From Proteles cristata cristata (taxonomy: Eukaryota; Chordata; Mammalia; Carnivora; Hyaenidae), in contig JAESUZ010002555.1 of the NCBI GenBank assembly GCA_017311185.1, positions 62,001 through 126,000 of the forward strand: 64,000 nt of DNA. The letters run 5' to 3'. Shown piece after piece: positions 12,076 through 23,759 of this stretch. The translations under genes were made by a program, and so were the position numbers. Below the pieces are notes generated by a model. That model was not told where the DNA came from. It searched no databases and saw nothing but the letters and a program-made list of their open reading frames with translations. Positions within the stretch are counted from its first letter, which is position 1. Each line of letters begins with the position of its first letter.

Positions 12076-12104
12076 GAAAGACACACGACTGGCATGCGGC
12101 CCCA

Positions 12105-12215
12105 GCTCCAGCCACTAATTACCTTCGTGGCCTGAAGCAAGTCCCTTTACCGCTTGGGCTCTTTCCTCCTCTGCACAATGGTGATAACGATCCTACCCTG
12201 TGAGCCTGAAGAGAT
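12105..12215 (+). mobile_element. MIR element
   Basis: Plus-orientation MIR core: gccactaattaccttcgtgg, cctgaagcaagtccctttac and ttcctcctctgcacaatggt, close to the consensus series that ends in a cctcatctgtaaaatgg-like motif. Confidence 0.72.
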
Positions 12216-13011
12216 AAGTGGTCTATAGGGCCCTATGGAAAGCCAGACTGTGTTTATCCCATTAGAGAGTGCTGTCATTACCCAGGGGTGGGCTTGGGGA
12301 GGGCCCCTCCTGGTCTGACCTGAAATGTCACTCCTGGACAGGATGCTGGCTCCAGTCCTTTCCTCAGGGCAGCCCAGGGGGTGGGTAGGGCCTGTTTCTA
12401 AAGAAGAGAACCGAGCACTCAGCAAACATTCACTGGTGTCAGTGATGATCTCTGAAACGATGCCATCAGGACGCCACGCCCTGACATCAGCAGGGCCGGC
12501 TCCCACTGGGCGTCACTCCCACCCTCCGCTTTCCGCCTGGAAAGCTGTCCACTCACAGCCCACCCACCCCGCCAAAGGAAAATTCCTGCAGCTGAGTTCG
12601 TGGGTCAGAGGCAATGACCTGGGGAGGTGAGCAGGAAGGCTGGCAGCCGCCCTGGGCTGGGAGCCAATTCCTGGCCTAAGTCTTCTGGACCCCCGGGCTC
12701 CACAAATGCACACACAGAAGCTATTTTGACTTGATCTGGGGAGATCCCGGAGAAGGAGGCTAACTGTCCCTTGCACTGTTAGGCACGGGGGCAGCAGCAG
12801 GCCTGAGGTCTCGGGGACTGAAGAGCTGTGCCTGCCAGTGGATTTTCTGTCTGGAACAGCTGCGTTATTAACACGGCTTGCCCCGCTCTGTCTCCTTTCC
12901 AAAGTGGCGTCCTGGTCACCCTCCCATTGGCTGCTTCTCACAGCTAGCTCCCAGATGTGAAAACCTAGGCCCACTGGGGGCAACCAATTACTCAAGAGAA
13001 CAGAGAAGATA

Positions 13012-13216
13012 GGGGCACCTGGCTGGCTCGGTACGTTAAATATCTGGCTCAGGTCATGATCTCACGGTTCATGGGTTTGAGCCCCATGTCAGGCTCTGTG
13101 CTGACAGCTCAGAGTCTGCAGCCTGCTTCAGTGTCTCCCTCTCTCTCTGCCCCTCCCCCGATTGCACTCTGTCTCTCTATAAAACATGAAAAAATAATAA
13201 TAAATACTAAAATAAA
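13012..13216 (+). mobile_element. CAN-type SINE
   Basis: The head is ggggcacctggctggctcgg with a short deletion before ctggctcaggtcatgatctc. The body includes ctgacagctcagagtctgca. Near-identical flanks (agagaacagagaagata before, agagagcagagataaca after) look like an aged target-site duplication. Confidence 0.87.
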
Positions 13217-14789
13217 AAGAGAGCAGAGATAACAGCCAAGGCAGAACCAGAACCCAGTCTCTTGACTCAAGCATGGCTCCCCCACGATGGTGACCGTGAG
13301 TCACTGGCACGGCCCAGGGCCCTTAGAGCTGTCCTGGCACGGCCATCCCACCCCCTATCTTGCCTCCCCTGCTGGGAGAGACCACCACTCCGGACTTCGG
13401 GCATCAAAAGGAGGAGCAGGACTGGTGTGGGGAGGACATGGAGAGAGCAGAATGGAGCTGCCCGGGGGAGGGGGGTGGCGGGCTGTGGAGAGGATGCGCA
13501 CTGTGGACACAGCGCTACGAACTCGGCCTACAGCTGTTCTCCTTCGGGTCCAGAGATCAGAAAGAGCTAGAGGGAAGGGTCTGGCGGCAGCTCTGGGGGA
13601 GCAGCGGGTGTAGCCCTGGGCCCTCCCGGGCCCCAGGCGAAGGGCCTCTCTCACATCCTGTTGTGGCCAGTTCTCTTTTCGCCCATTGCACTGACAAGAG
13701 AGTGACATCCAAGGGCGGAGAAGACTTGGAAGCTGGTCAGTTCAATCCCCACCCGGGGAGAGGGCAGTCCCGGAACTGAAGTCTGGGCAGTGCCGCTCTG
13801 GGCGGCAGGAGGAGAGGGAACTGGGTAGGCTCTACTCTGGCCGGTTTCCACGGTAAGGAGGGCGGGTCTGCTTGCTCCACAGGGAGCAGGGGCACAGACT
13901 GACCAGGAACAAGAAGGCTTGTCCCTAAGTCCCTCTCCTCCCCCAGGCCCTGCGTGGCTTATTGCAGATGCTGGATCTTCTTTAGGTTGACCGTTCAGGG
14001 CTCTGAGATAGAAATGGAGTCTCGGAGGCAGGGAGGTCAGGGCGAGAAGAGGCAGCCTCAGGACAAAGGAGTTCCTGCAACACCAAACCAGGCAGGGGGC
14101 TTGTGCAGACCCTGGGCCTCCAGGCAGGTGCTCAGATGTGGTGGCTCTGCTAGGGCCCCACCCCTGCGGTAGGGTAGAGGCACCCCAAAGAGTCTATTCC
14201 TGGGGAGCAGTTCCTTGGGAAGTACAATTAGTTACATATTACACTGTTTTCCACTTTTGCTGCTCCTGGGCTTTGAGTAAAGTGTTTAAAGGCTCCAGCC
14301 TTGATCTGACCATGCTGCGGGTGCCAAAGTGGGGGTGCAGGGGCCACCTCCAGACCAGGGTGTTAGAGGAGAGCAGTACCCCCCTGCCTGGGACCTGCCT
14401 GGTGGCAGAAGGGAAATCCATGAGGGGTTCCAGAGAAGACATACCTGGTGTGGACCCCCCCTCCCATGAAATTCTCTCCCCTGCCCCTGCCAACTTGGGA
14501 AGGTCCGGGTGTTCCCACTAGGGCAGTCCCCTTCTAGAACCCCCTTCCGCATCCAGGACTCCAGCTGTCCTGTTGCTTTCCTTTGACAGCACATCCGTCC
14601 CTGACAACTTTAGGTTCTGGGGTCAGGGCTTCTCAGAGGAGAGGAAGAAATGGTCATAGACGTGCCACAAAAACCCTAACCACCCCCAAATTCCCCAGAA
14701 TGAAGCCCCTCCCTCTGTAAGGCCTCGCCTGCTGCCACCCAGAACCACCCCGGAAGAGGCTCCCTAAGAATGCAACATCATCCACCGAG

Positions 14790-15193
14790 CCAGAATTTAA
14801 AAATAATTATATTAATAATAAATATGTTAAATTACATTTAAAACAATAAATAGAAAAATAAACTGATAAATAAAATCAACAGGTACAAAATGTTTCCAAA
14901 TTTCAACCAAAGAAAACACACAGACGACAGACCAGACAAATGGACAGAACGGGAGGGCACAAAACGCATCGCAGGAACCTTCACAGTTTGCGTCACAGCT
15001 CCCTTGGCGCCGGGTCACCCTTCTTCTCCATGACCTGGGGACCAGGAGACTCAGTGGCTGATATCTTTGGGGACCCCAGCCAGCGCAGGGAGACATCTGG
15101 TTCCACCTCAGTGTCCTTCTGCAAAGCGACCTCGAACCCTGGGCGGGGGTTCAGGGGACAGGAGCGTGAGGCGGGGTGTGAGGAAGGAAGTCC
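14790..15193 (-). other. FRS3: FRS3 3' untranslated region (end inferred)
   Basis: The interval follows the FRS3 stop codon on the minus strand. Its distal 90 nt (14,797-14,885) is very A/T-rich and, read as RNA, contains several AUUUA pentamers including UUAUUUAU, resembling an AU-rich element. No canonical AATAAA lies on the minus strand here. A variant AATATA near 14,807 could serve as the poly(A) signal, so the transcript end is a guess. Confidence 0.5.
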
Positions 15194-16108
15194 CTACAGA
15201 GGCAAGTCGGTGCTGTTGTGGCGGGTTTTCCTGGCAGTGCCATCATCTCGGGGCAGCGCCCTCTGCAGGTTGGACATGGCCACGGTCTTTTTGAGGTCAA
15301 TCACGGCGTAGGAGTCTGAGCTGCGGGCAGGGTGGGTGGTGGACGCCGGGGCTCGGGGGCCCGAGGGGTTCTGGGGTCCCTTGGGGCGGTCTCCACCCCA
15401 GCCCTTCAGCTCCACCTGGATGTAGTTGAGCTGCCTGGGGGGCTCGGGGCCCGGCCGGCGGAAATCAAAGTTGAAGACCCTCGGGGAGCCTCGGCGGCGG
15501 GTCAGTGGCACTGGGAAGCTGCCGTGGCTACGGAGGGCGGCCCGGGTGCTGGTGGGCTTCTGCAGTGGGGTCTCATCCTCCTCGCCGTCAGGGAAGCCAT
15601 TGGAGGAGGGAGTGAGCCCGTCCCTCGAGTCACCGTCATCCCCGGCCTCCTCCCCCAGCTGCTGGGCATGGCTCTCCCACACAGGGGGCAGGGAGGGCAG
15701 GTTCTCATAGTGCAGCAGGGCGGCGCGGCGGTGGGCAAGGCCGTTCCAGCCCGGCTCCTCCGTGCTCAGTCTCCAGCCGGCCCCAGGCCGCGGCCCCGCA
15801 CTGACGTTCTCATAGGTGCACTTGGGCTGGGCGGGGCACTCGGAAGGGCCCTCGTTGTTGTTGTTGTGGTGTGGGGGGTCATGCAGGCTGGGGCAGAGGC
15901 CCTGGCACTTCACCATGTGCCGCCGAGCGGGGGTTGGGCCCAGTACAAACTTCACCTGGCCCGGCTGCAGGAACACCTGGGGGTCCCGCGGCTCAGCGCC
16001 CCGGGCCTGCGGGGGGAAGGGCATCTGGCCCTCAGGCAGGGGCTGCAGGCAGTGCCGGTTCCTGCGGTGGTCATCCTCACCGGCTGGCGTGTTGACATAG
16101 GTGTGGGA
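15194..16108 (-). CDS. FRS3: FRS3 coding exon 5 (last)
   Basis: A 915-bp exon encoding residues 192-495 and the TAG stop at 15,194-15,196. The acceptor is tgcctcccccag at 16,109-16,110. It carries all five phosphotyrosine motifs, a HHNNNN run near residues 271-276 and the C-terminal KTRHNSTDLPL. The sequence is highly GC-rich, which produces long meaningless open frames on the opposite strand. Confidence 0.95.
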   Translation of the reverse strand, partial: SHTYVNTPAGEDDHRRNRHCLQPLPEGQMPFPPQARGAEPRDPQVFLQPGQVKFVLGPTPARRHMVKCQGLCPSLHDPPHHNNNNEGPSECPAQPKCTYENVSAGPRPGAGWRLSTEEPGWNGLAHRRAALLHYENLPSLPPVWESHAQQLGEEAGDDGDSRDGLTPSSNGFPDGEEDETPLQKPTSTRAALRSHGSFPVPLTRRRGSPRVFNFDFRRPGPEPPRQLNYIQVELKGWGGDRPKGPQNPSGPRAPASTTHPARSSDSYAVIDLKKTVAMSNLQRALPRDDGTARKTRHNSTDLPL

Positions 16109-19100
16109 CTGGGGGAGGCAGTCCACGTGCAGCGGGGAGGCCAAGGGCAGGGAAGGAGGAGAGAATGGAAGGGGCCGGATAAGAGAAGCACAGGCGAAAA
16201 GAGCTGGAGTTTCCCCCTCTTCCTCGGCCTCCGACCTCCCGGGGAGGCTGCCATCTGGGACAGTACGGGACCCTACCAGTGTTCTTCCCCCCCCACCCAA
16301 GATACTTGTGAGATGCCATTTCCTGGTGCCCCACCCCCGCTCAGACCAGCGGGGTGTGCTCACCTGCTCGTCAGGGGCAATGAGGGCATGAGTGGACTCT
16401 TCCCCAAGCGAGGGGTGTCGCAGGCTGCTCGTTGAGGGCCGCCGGGGTGCGGAGAATCTCGGACCCTCTCCTGGGCAGCCGAGGAAGCCATTGGAGAAGC
16501 TGGAGACAGTGTAGCCTAGAGCTGGACACACAGGAGACAAACCCAGGTCGGCATGGTGGCAGGGGACAGGGGTATGGGAACCATTTGACAACCACCTGCA
16601 ACTGCACGTGTGGCATCCTGGGAGGCCCCCAGTTGGAGGGGAGACCCCTAGGGCCCCAGGTGGTTAGCTCTGCTCACCCGGCAGCCCCCTGCGATCTTCC
16701 ACCGCTCAGTCGTTCGAACCCTGCCCCTGACCTCAAAGCTCTGCGTCAGCCCCGTCTCCCGCATTACGGCCTTAGCTGAAAACACTTCGGGCCACCTTGT
16801 TGTCGCTGTCCCTTCACCACATTCTAGCTCTGCCAGCGAGCCTCCTCCCAGACATCAGGAGCTGCGTTTCTATTCTTTCTGCCCCCACCCCGCCCCCACC
16901 CCACAGCAGGGGCTCAGTGTGGCCTCTGTGAACAAGTGGAAGCTGAGGGAATCTCTCCAGAAACTGGTCATAGGCAAAGATGCTGAACCAAGTCAGGAAA
17001 GGTATACGGGTATGACCCAATAGACAGAAGGAAGGAAGCAAACTAGCTCCAGACTGCTGTTTCCATGGAAACCCAACATCTCCCCGTCTGTTCCTGGACC
17101 ATCCATCAATGCGAGGCCCAGGACTCCCCAGCCTCAGCATGAGTCACCTGACTGGCCCAGACGGGGACTTATTCATCCCCAAGAGTCGTCTGATGGCGGG
17201 CAACTGTCCTGGGAGCGTGGATGGCCCGGCCACCCCACCTGCCTGCCTCCCTTGTGCCCCTAAAACGGGCACTTCCCAGGCCTGTGTGCATGCGTACGGA
17301 TGTGGAGGCTGAGGTGCCAAGGGTGGGGTTTCCTCACCATTGGGAGGCTGGGGGGCCCGAGGGAGGTCGAGCTCCGTCGGGTGGCTGTTGCGGGTGATGA
17401 TGACTGGCTCTTCCATCACGTTGATGCTATTGCACTGCATCAGATCCTGAAGCAGGTTGAAGATCTCCTCAGCCCGGGAGCACTTGAATGCAAATATCCC
17501 TGAAGAAGAGAGGAGGAAGTGAGGCTCCTCTGACCGTGTACACATAGGACAGGACCAGAGAGGCTGAACAGATGCACAAAGCTCAGGACATGTCCCAGAA
17601 CTCCGGTCCCAGACCTGCAGGTGGTGGGAAGCCCCCTCCTCCTCCTGAGCACACACTAAAATCCAAGAGTTCCGGGAGGACTTGGGCCCAAGGCCCCCTC
17701 CTGTCCCAGCCACTATCCATTACCACCGTCTAGAGATCTAATACCTCACCTATGTTCCCCCACGGTTAAACCGTGTTCACAGGATGCGTGTGTACACGGG
17801 TGAGGGGAGGAGAGGTAAACACCAACACAGAAAAGGATGGCAGTTGCCTCTTAACCATAGTTTCGCCTTCTGCGGTTTCCGTTACCCGCAGTCAACCAGG
17901 GTCCAGAAGCAGATGAGCCTCCTTCTAACAGACTGTCAGAATGTCAGTAGCAGCCTCACGCTAAGTCACAACATCCGTGTCACTCCCCTCGCCTCGTCTC
18001 ATCACGTGGGCATGTTAGCATCTCACCTCATCACAAGGGTGAGTCCGCTACCATAAGGTACATTGAGAGAGACCACGTTCACCTAACTCTTGTTACAATA
18101 CCTGTTGTAACTGCTTTACCTTATTACTAGTAACAGGTGTTAATCTCCTACTGCACCTCATTTATACATAGACCTTACCGTGGGCGCGTACATATAGGGA
18201 AATGCATGGTAAATACAGGGCTCGGTACTATCTGGTTTTAAGGATCCGCTGGGGGTGTCCCCTGCAGATAAGGGAGTAAGGGGGAGACTGTGTTACATGA
18301 GTGACTGTGTCACTTCACATGCTGCCTCTGTCTCCCTCTGCCCATCACCCCTTGGTCCCCAGAATAAGGAGCTCTGCCCAGGGCACCAAGCCTCGGCTCC
18401 ATGTCCCGCCACCTCCAAGCTCCATGATGGCAGGAGAGCTGACCTGTTCGTGGCCTGTGCCCTGGGTACTTAGCCACTGCCTAGCCAGACAGGGAATGTA
18501 TACTTCAGATGGGCCCCTGGCCTCATGGAGCTTAATCTCTGGTGCAGGAAGGAAGGAAGGAAGAATGGGCAGACTTGCTCCGGGACACCCACGGCAAGGC
18601 CACCGTGTGGCTCCTTGGTGCAGCTGCCCTGACAGCCCCCAGACTCTGATGCACAGTCCAAGGGATGGCAGGCCTGGGCTGAGTACCCGTGACTTGAGGG
18701 CTCCAAAGACGTCCCCGGGGTGCTGGGCCAGCCTGGAATTCTGCACACCCCATCCTGGCAAGGGCAGGGTCCAGGGCTCAGGGGAGCACACGTCCACGAC
18801 AAAGATGGGTACGGCCAGGGTGGGTATAGGACAACTGAGGTTTGCAGGGATGTAACAGCAAGGTTCGAGGGGCGGGGAAGGAACAGGACATTCCAGGCAG
18901 GACATGTTAGGGGCCACGAAAGGCTGGGAAAGCCTGGAGTTTTAGGAGAACCTGGTGTGGGGGCCTAGAGCGGTCCCTCTGGAATCCCCACTGCGGTTTA
19001 AATACCACAAGGAGCCCCTTTCTGCCCTCTGTCTGCTCTGCCAGTGCTGAAACGCCTCTGCCTCCAGAGCCCAAAGGGTAAGATGCATGGAGGGGAAGGC

Positions 19101-20737
19101 TCGCAGCCAGCAGGATGTCAGCGACTCGCCTCATCAGAGGGGCTTGTTCGTTGTCCCCTTGCCGTCACAACCCCACCTGCATCCAACATGGGCCCGTGCA
19201 GAGCTCAGGCCTGCCTCCTACAAGAGAAGCCCAGACCACGCTACTCCTTCAGAGAGCCAGGGCAGGTCCTCGCCTTGACTTCACAGAACGATCGCTACTC
19301 CCTGACCCCCAGCTGCAGGGAGAAAGGGGAGGAAGGAAGAACATGTCGCACTCTGCTGCCCACAGGTGCCAGGAGACAAGGATTCACTTCCCCAGGGTGA
19401 CTCTGCGTATCAGACACACAAGAGTCCGGCCTCCCCAAGCCTACCATTTGCGAGCCACGCAGGCCCACGGTAACCAGAGCCTCCAGCCTGACCCTTCATT
19501 GTTCAGGGGCTCCAGGCTGTAGGATTTGGCGGCTCACAAGAAAGTCTGTTCCTGCATAGGGGACAAAGGTCCTCGAAACTGGAGTAACAGAGGGAAGACA
19601 ACTTGCTTGCTCTCCCAGGCAGGCTCTGGCCTTGCGAGCACTGGCTCTTTCCCATGGGCTGTGCAACAAATGCCCCCACGGGAGGTGCCAGCCTGCGGCT
19701 GCGGTGACTGAAGAGAAAGCACTGGCCTAGGAGCCCACGGAGTTCCATATCAACATGTTATGTGCTCTTGGCCATCAGCCTTGCCTTCTCTGGGCCACAT
19801 CTGCCAAGCCAAAAGGCTTCCCCACAGTCCCCTGAGCTATGACCTCCTGCCCCAGCCCCTCGCCCCTATCCCGGGAGCGGTGCTCACCCTGGCCCGTCTG
19901 ACACCGGCGGCCACTCTCAAAGGAGAAGAGGTTGGAGTCATAGCCATAGCGCCGCAGGCAGAGGTAGGGCCAGCGGACAGCCTCGCGCCGACGCAGGTGC
20001 AGCACCAGCTCGCTCTGTGTCAGCTCCATGACTCCGGAGCCCAGCTCCACCCCCTCGTCATCCACATTCGTCACCTGGGGAGCAGGGAACAGAAGGGTCA
20101 GTGAGTGACCCAAGTATGGAGGAGTCCCAGAGCCACTGGGAGGCCGGCCAATGCAGGGCTAGGGCTAGGGGGTCAGGGGGCTCGCCTGCCTCTACCAATC
20201 TCTCCGGCGATGCCAAAGGATCACTGGGAGACAAAGCGGGTGAGGCAGTGCCAATGACCCACAGCAGCTCTCTAGGCCTTGCTTTGTCCTTGGGGCGGTG
20301 AAGGTGGGGTTGGTTAGCTGACCTCCAAGGTCAGATGGTTTGATGGCCAAGGTTAGAGAACCTCGGAATGGTCCATCTCTTGTGTCCAAGCACCAGATGC
20401 TAATGGAGGAAGGGGTTAGAAGTTCAAAATCTTGAGCCCCCCGGGAAAGTCAAGTCCAAAACAGAACACAGACCTATTCCACCACCTGTCCAACTCCAGG
20501 CCCTTGCTAAGGGCTCCCTCTGCTGGTGAGCAGGAGAAACCCGGGCCTCAAGAGCTGGGTGTGAGGAGGGGACTCCTACTGGACGTGAGAGGTGGCAGGT
20601 GGCCAGGGGTGCACAGGTCCCCTGGGCCTGGCCTTACCTTCCCAAAGTGAACAGCTAAAATTGGGCTTGCCGGGTGTTACGCGCTGCTTTAAATACTTTA
20701 TGTATATTAACCCACAGCTATATACTTTTGATTTCTC

Positions 20738-20776
<39 letters not shown>

Positions 20777-21126
20777 TGTAAAGCTACAAAGATACACTAG
20801 CAGGAATGAATGTTCTAAAAACACAACTTTTCATCCCAGTATTTCTTCCTTCTTTGTCGTTAGCATAGGGGAACGACACCGCTGGCAGCAGCCTGGGCCA
20901 CACACCACACGCCCCGCGCCCCTTTAGCAGCCCTGAGGAGTCTTAGCCCCCACCTCAGCCTGTCCCTTCACCTTCTCTAGGGAGGCAAAGACAACTCAAT
21001 AGCCAGGCCGAGCCCAGGAGGCCATGCTGGGAGCTCAGCAGAGGAGGGGACGGCAGGTACCTTGAACTTGGTAGGGTGGTTGTCTGGGACGCTGTCTCTG
21101 TTCAGGCAGCTGCAGCAGCTCCCCAT
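15194..21126 (-). CDS. FRS3: FGF receptor substrate 3 (docking protein SNT-2), gene-level CDS
   Basis: FRS3 is a membrane-anchored docking protein that binds activated FGF and neurotrophin receptors and, once tyrosine-phosphorylated, recruits GRB2 and SHP2 to drive RAS/MAPK signalling. Five coding exons join in frame: 21,126-21,061, 20,074-19,888, 17,499-17,338, 16,521-16,364 and 16,108-15,194. All introns are GT-AG, and the product is 495 residues. It begins MGSCC, so Gly2 is a probable myristoylation site. A PTB domain occupies about residues 14-115. Tyrosine motifs are YVNT (Y195), YENV (Y290) and YENL (Y325), which are GRB2-type YxNx sites, and YIQV (Y420) and YAVI (Y458), which are SHP2-type sites. 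The human protein is, from memory, 492 residues; the extra three fit an FLG insertion in exon 4. The start codon has a strong context (A at -3, G at +4). FRS2 is the only close paralogue, and FRS3 is favoured by sequence and by neighbours. Confidence 0.95.
16364..16521 (-). CDS. FRS3: FRS3 coding exon 4
   Basis: A 158-bp exon supplying part of codon 139 and residues 140-191 (GYTVSSFSNGFLG through IAPDEQ). The donor is CAG|gtgagc and the acceptor is gtgtgtccag. The linker between the PTB domain and the signalling tail starts here. Confidence 0.92.
17338..17499 (-). CDS. FRS3: FRS3 coding exon 3
   Basis: A 162-bp exon encoding IFAFKCSRAEEIFNLLQD and the end of the PTB domain through LPRAPQPPN. 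The acceptor is ctcttcttcag and the donor is AATG|gtgagg. The helix typical of a PTB C-terminus lies at about residues 93-105. Confidence 0.94.
17840..18298 (+). mobile_element. Tigger/pogo-type non-autonomous DNA transposon
   Basis: An intronic stretch with the hallmark sequence ttctgcggtttccgttaccc followed by gcagtcaaccagggtccag, cctccttctaacagactgtc, catcacaagggtgagtccgc and a terminal ggggtgtcccctgcagataa, then gggggagactgtgtta. This matches the layout of carnivore Tigger1-derived elements as I recall them. It carries no transposase frame. It lies in the intron between FRS3 coding exons 2 and 3. Confidence 0.72.
19888..20074 (-). CDS. FRS3: FRS3 coding exon 2
   Basis: A 187-bp exon encoding residues 23-84 of the PTB domain (VTNVDDEGVELGSGVMEL through SGRRCQTGQ). 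The acceptor is gctccccag and the donor is CAGG|gtgagc. The LCLRRYGYDSNLFSFESGRR segment is the conserved PTB core of the FRS2/FRS3 family. Confidence 0.95.
20742..20777. repeat. A-run plus (TA)n microsatellite
   Basis: An A-run of about 15 followed by about 13 TA units, in the intron upstream of FRS3 coding exon 2. Confidence 0.85.
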
Positions 21127-21149
21127 GATGTCAGAGCAGCCAGTCCGCC
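21061..21149 (-). CDS. FRS3: FRS3 exon with start codon
   Basis: Coding part 21,061-21,126 (22 codons, MGSCCSCLNRDSVPDNHPTK plus FK). The exon begins with 23 nt of 5'UTR after an acceptor ctttcccttag at 21,150-21,151. The donor is AAG|gtacct. The MGSCC start gives an N-myristoylation signal with adjacent cysteines that could be palmitoylated. Confidence 0.93.
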
Positions 21150-22664
21150 CTAAGGGAAAGACGTAAGGGATAAGGTCATCGAGGTCGGCTCCAAAAAGCC
21201 CCATTCTGGGGACCCCGGCAGAACCACCTCACTGTGATCCTCTATGCTTGGGCACTGTGGGACGTTGTCCCTCCTCTAAGAAATTCACACTCTCAATCCA
21301 GGGCCAGGCATGCACTGGATAAACATTAATTCAAGTTAGGATATGTTAAAGATTAATGCTGACGAATGAACGGAAGAGAGCTTCTCACAGGTAACATTGC
21401 TAGTGACCCTGAGAAGTGAGTAGGATTTTGACAGATGTAATGAAAGCGAAGGGAAGCCTGGGCTGCTGGAAAGCAGGGAATGGATAAAAGCGGAGAACCA
21501 GAAGTGATTTGCTTCATGGGGAGCTGGGTGCCAGTCCAGGGCCCTCATTCAGATTTAGCAAACAAACTGTAACTGGGCAGACCTTGACACTGTAGCCTGG
21601 ACCTTTCTTTTTTTCTTTTCTTTTTCCTTCTTTTCCACCTTACCCTTCCCACATCACCCAAACTCTCTTTTCTTCCCTCACCACCATCCCAACATCTACT
21701 TCAAATTTATCTTTTTGATGTTCTCTTCAATGAGGTATTACATTGCGGCCAAAAAGATACAGCAAGAAGACTGAACTTAAAACAGCACACAATTTTTATA
21801 ACCTCAATTAGCAATTTCTTCATTTAAAAAATAAGTGCTGGGTTTGCTCCCCTTCATCTAAAGGGAAGACCAAAGGACTTATTATCTGGCTTTTCTCTGC
21901 AGGGTGATGGCACTTGGATTATATGTCACAACAGTGGGGGCCTCTGTCTAGAATGGAGAGGACTGAATGACTTATGAGAGCAAGCAAACGCACAGAACGA
22001 TCCCAACCAGAAGGGGCTGCAACCTGACACAAGAAATGAACCTGTAAAATATCCTTCTAGAACTCCCACTGAGTGTGTAGAACCTTGAACAATCCTGACC
22101 TGTATCCCCCATTCCTTCCCAACTTGGAAAACTCTAGAAAAGAGGCTCCTACACACAGCTCTCACCTCACCCAGGCCATTGGGGAGCTGACCGTGGGAGG
22201 GGCATGGGGAAGGACCCCCACTTTACTCCCCCTGTTCTCGGTGGGGCGTCATGGCAAGTAATCTGCGGAGAAGTCACCTGGATCCCTCTGGGACACACCT
22301 GGGGCTCACCTAGCACAGGAGACAGAGACTGCAGGTTAGTGGAAACCTTTCATCCTCGCCCCCCATTGTTAATGAAACTCACTTGCTGTCAGTCCGTCCC
22401 ACCTGGATATCTATCTGTTCCAGGTCCTAAGGGGACAGAAACACAAAGAAGAAAGTGAGATCAAGGGCAAAGGGGCCGCCAATTCCAAGCCCCACAGGCC
22501 CTGAGAGGGAGTGACTCCCACAGAAGTACTGAGTTCAAGTCCAAGGCAACCTTTTAAGTTGCCTCTAGACCCCGACCCCAATCTGAAGCCTGTTACAACC
22601 AACACCAAAACCTCCACTTCACCTTTGCAGGGAACTTTAACTCTACAGGGAGCTTTCTCAAAAG

Positions 22665-22820
22665 GACACTATGATGTACTGGAAAGAATGCTGGTTAAGA
22701 TGCTGAAAACCAATCTTCTAGTCTGTGTTGTTGCCATTAAGTATCTGGGAGACTCCCGCAAGTCGACCCCCCACCTCCCACCTCAAGGCCTTAGTTTTCA
22801 AGGGAAACATCTGTAAACTG
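22665..22820 (+). mobile_element. Diverged MIR element
   Basis: A weak MIR-like series: tgatgtactggaaagaatgc, ttaagtatctgggagactcc and ccttagttttcaagggaaac. It sits in the FRS3 5' intron. Confidence 0.45.
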
Positions 22821-23759
22821 CAGTGTCTCGCTGAAATAACTTCTAGAGGCTGAGCATAGGAAAAACGTCACTAAAATGGACATTCGCCTCTTCCAGGACA
22901 AGCTCCAATCTCACATTTGGAAGCTGGATAGAGTTTCTGTTCTCTAAGCTCTGAAAGGCTTAAAATTTGTTACCATAAATGCTAACAATAAATCAACATT
23001 TCAGAGATCTGAGCCCCAGGTGGACAAGTTGACAAGCCAGGACCTTGGAGATCTTTGAAATCCCACCCTCCTGCTTTCCAAAAGCAATATCCTTTCCCAG
23101 GGCCCCCTGGGCTCTGCTTCCCCAGACAACTTCCCAGATAAAAGGACCCCCATCCCCTGGTTTGGCTTATTTTCTGGGAAAAGGAAGCAGGCTCAGGGAG
23201 GTGGGCACAGCCTAAAGACAGGGAAAATACTGAGGCTTGAGCCACCAAAAGGGAGCCTGAGGGGGAAACTAAGAACTACAGAGTGCAAGATGCGGGAAGG
23301 TGTTGCATCTTTTTCTGTCCCCTTCATTTGTCTTTAAGGTATCAGGACATATCATGACACTTCACTGAGGGGGGTTACACTGGCTGGGACAGGAGGAGGG
23401 GGCTCAAGTCTGGGATACGTGTGGACTGCAGATGCGGAGTGTCAGAGGTTATGGCGACTCAAAATATATGAGGGCTCAGGGAAACCTGGGCAAGTTTTGT
23501 TTTTTGTTTTTGTTTTTTTGCATTTGAGCATGGTGCAAGGAGAATGGGGCGTATGCAGGATCAGAGGACCACAGAGCTCTGGAAGCGTTTAGGGGCATCC
23601 CGAGGAATGGTGGCTCTGCGGGCGTAACAGAATTCGCAGGAGTGAGGGGGTTCGGAAGGCTCCAGGACTGTCGAAGGTGTGTCCGGGGGGAGGGGTGGGG
23701 GTGGGCTGGTTCTGGGGCGTGAGCGACAGATTTAGGTTGCGGGGTTGTCAGGGGAATTT

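Larger units (their letters stand above)
1..14790. other. Gene-free region downstream of FRS3
   Basis: I find no exon here that I can support on either strand. In the human synteny block this interval separates PGC from FRS3, and no progastricsin-like exon is visible. It holds about thirteen tRNA-SINEs, two L1 fragments, several MIRs and short microsatellites, each listed separately. Stretches between repeats (for example 3,329-3,856, 4,041-5,364, 9,521-11,014, 12,216-13,011 and 13,217-14,790) look like ordinary single-copy DNA. A strongly C/T-rich tract at about 7,955-8,080 is low-complexity sequence. Confidence 0.7.

Noticed and set aside
1..14790. Possible PGC (pepsinogen C) exons
   Set aside because: Synteny places PGC next to FRS3, but no aspartic-protease motif or signal-peptide exon was found on the minus strand, so the gene most likely lies left of the window.
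15332..16435. A 367-codon plus-strand open frame opposite FRS3
   Set aside because: It is antisense to the GC-rich last FRS3 exon, whose codon bias removes stops on the other strand. The minus strand carries the conserved protein with tyrosine motifs.
16109..16591. Extension of the last FRS3 exon as one continuous 465-codon frame
   Set aside because: The frame reads through the intron. Splice sites at 16,109-16,110 and 16,362-16,363 and the known protein order (DEQ followed by SHTYVNT) show the intron is removed.
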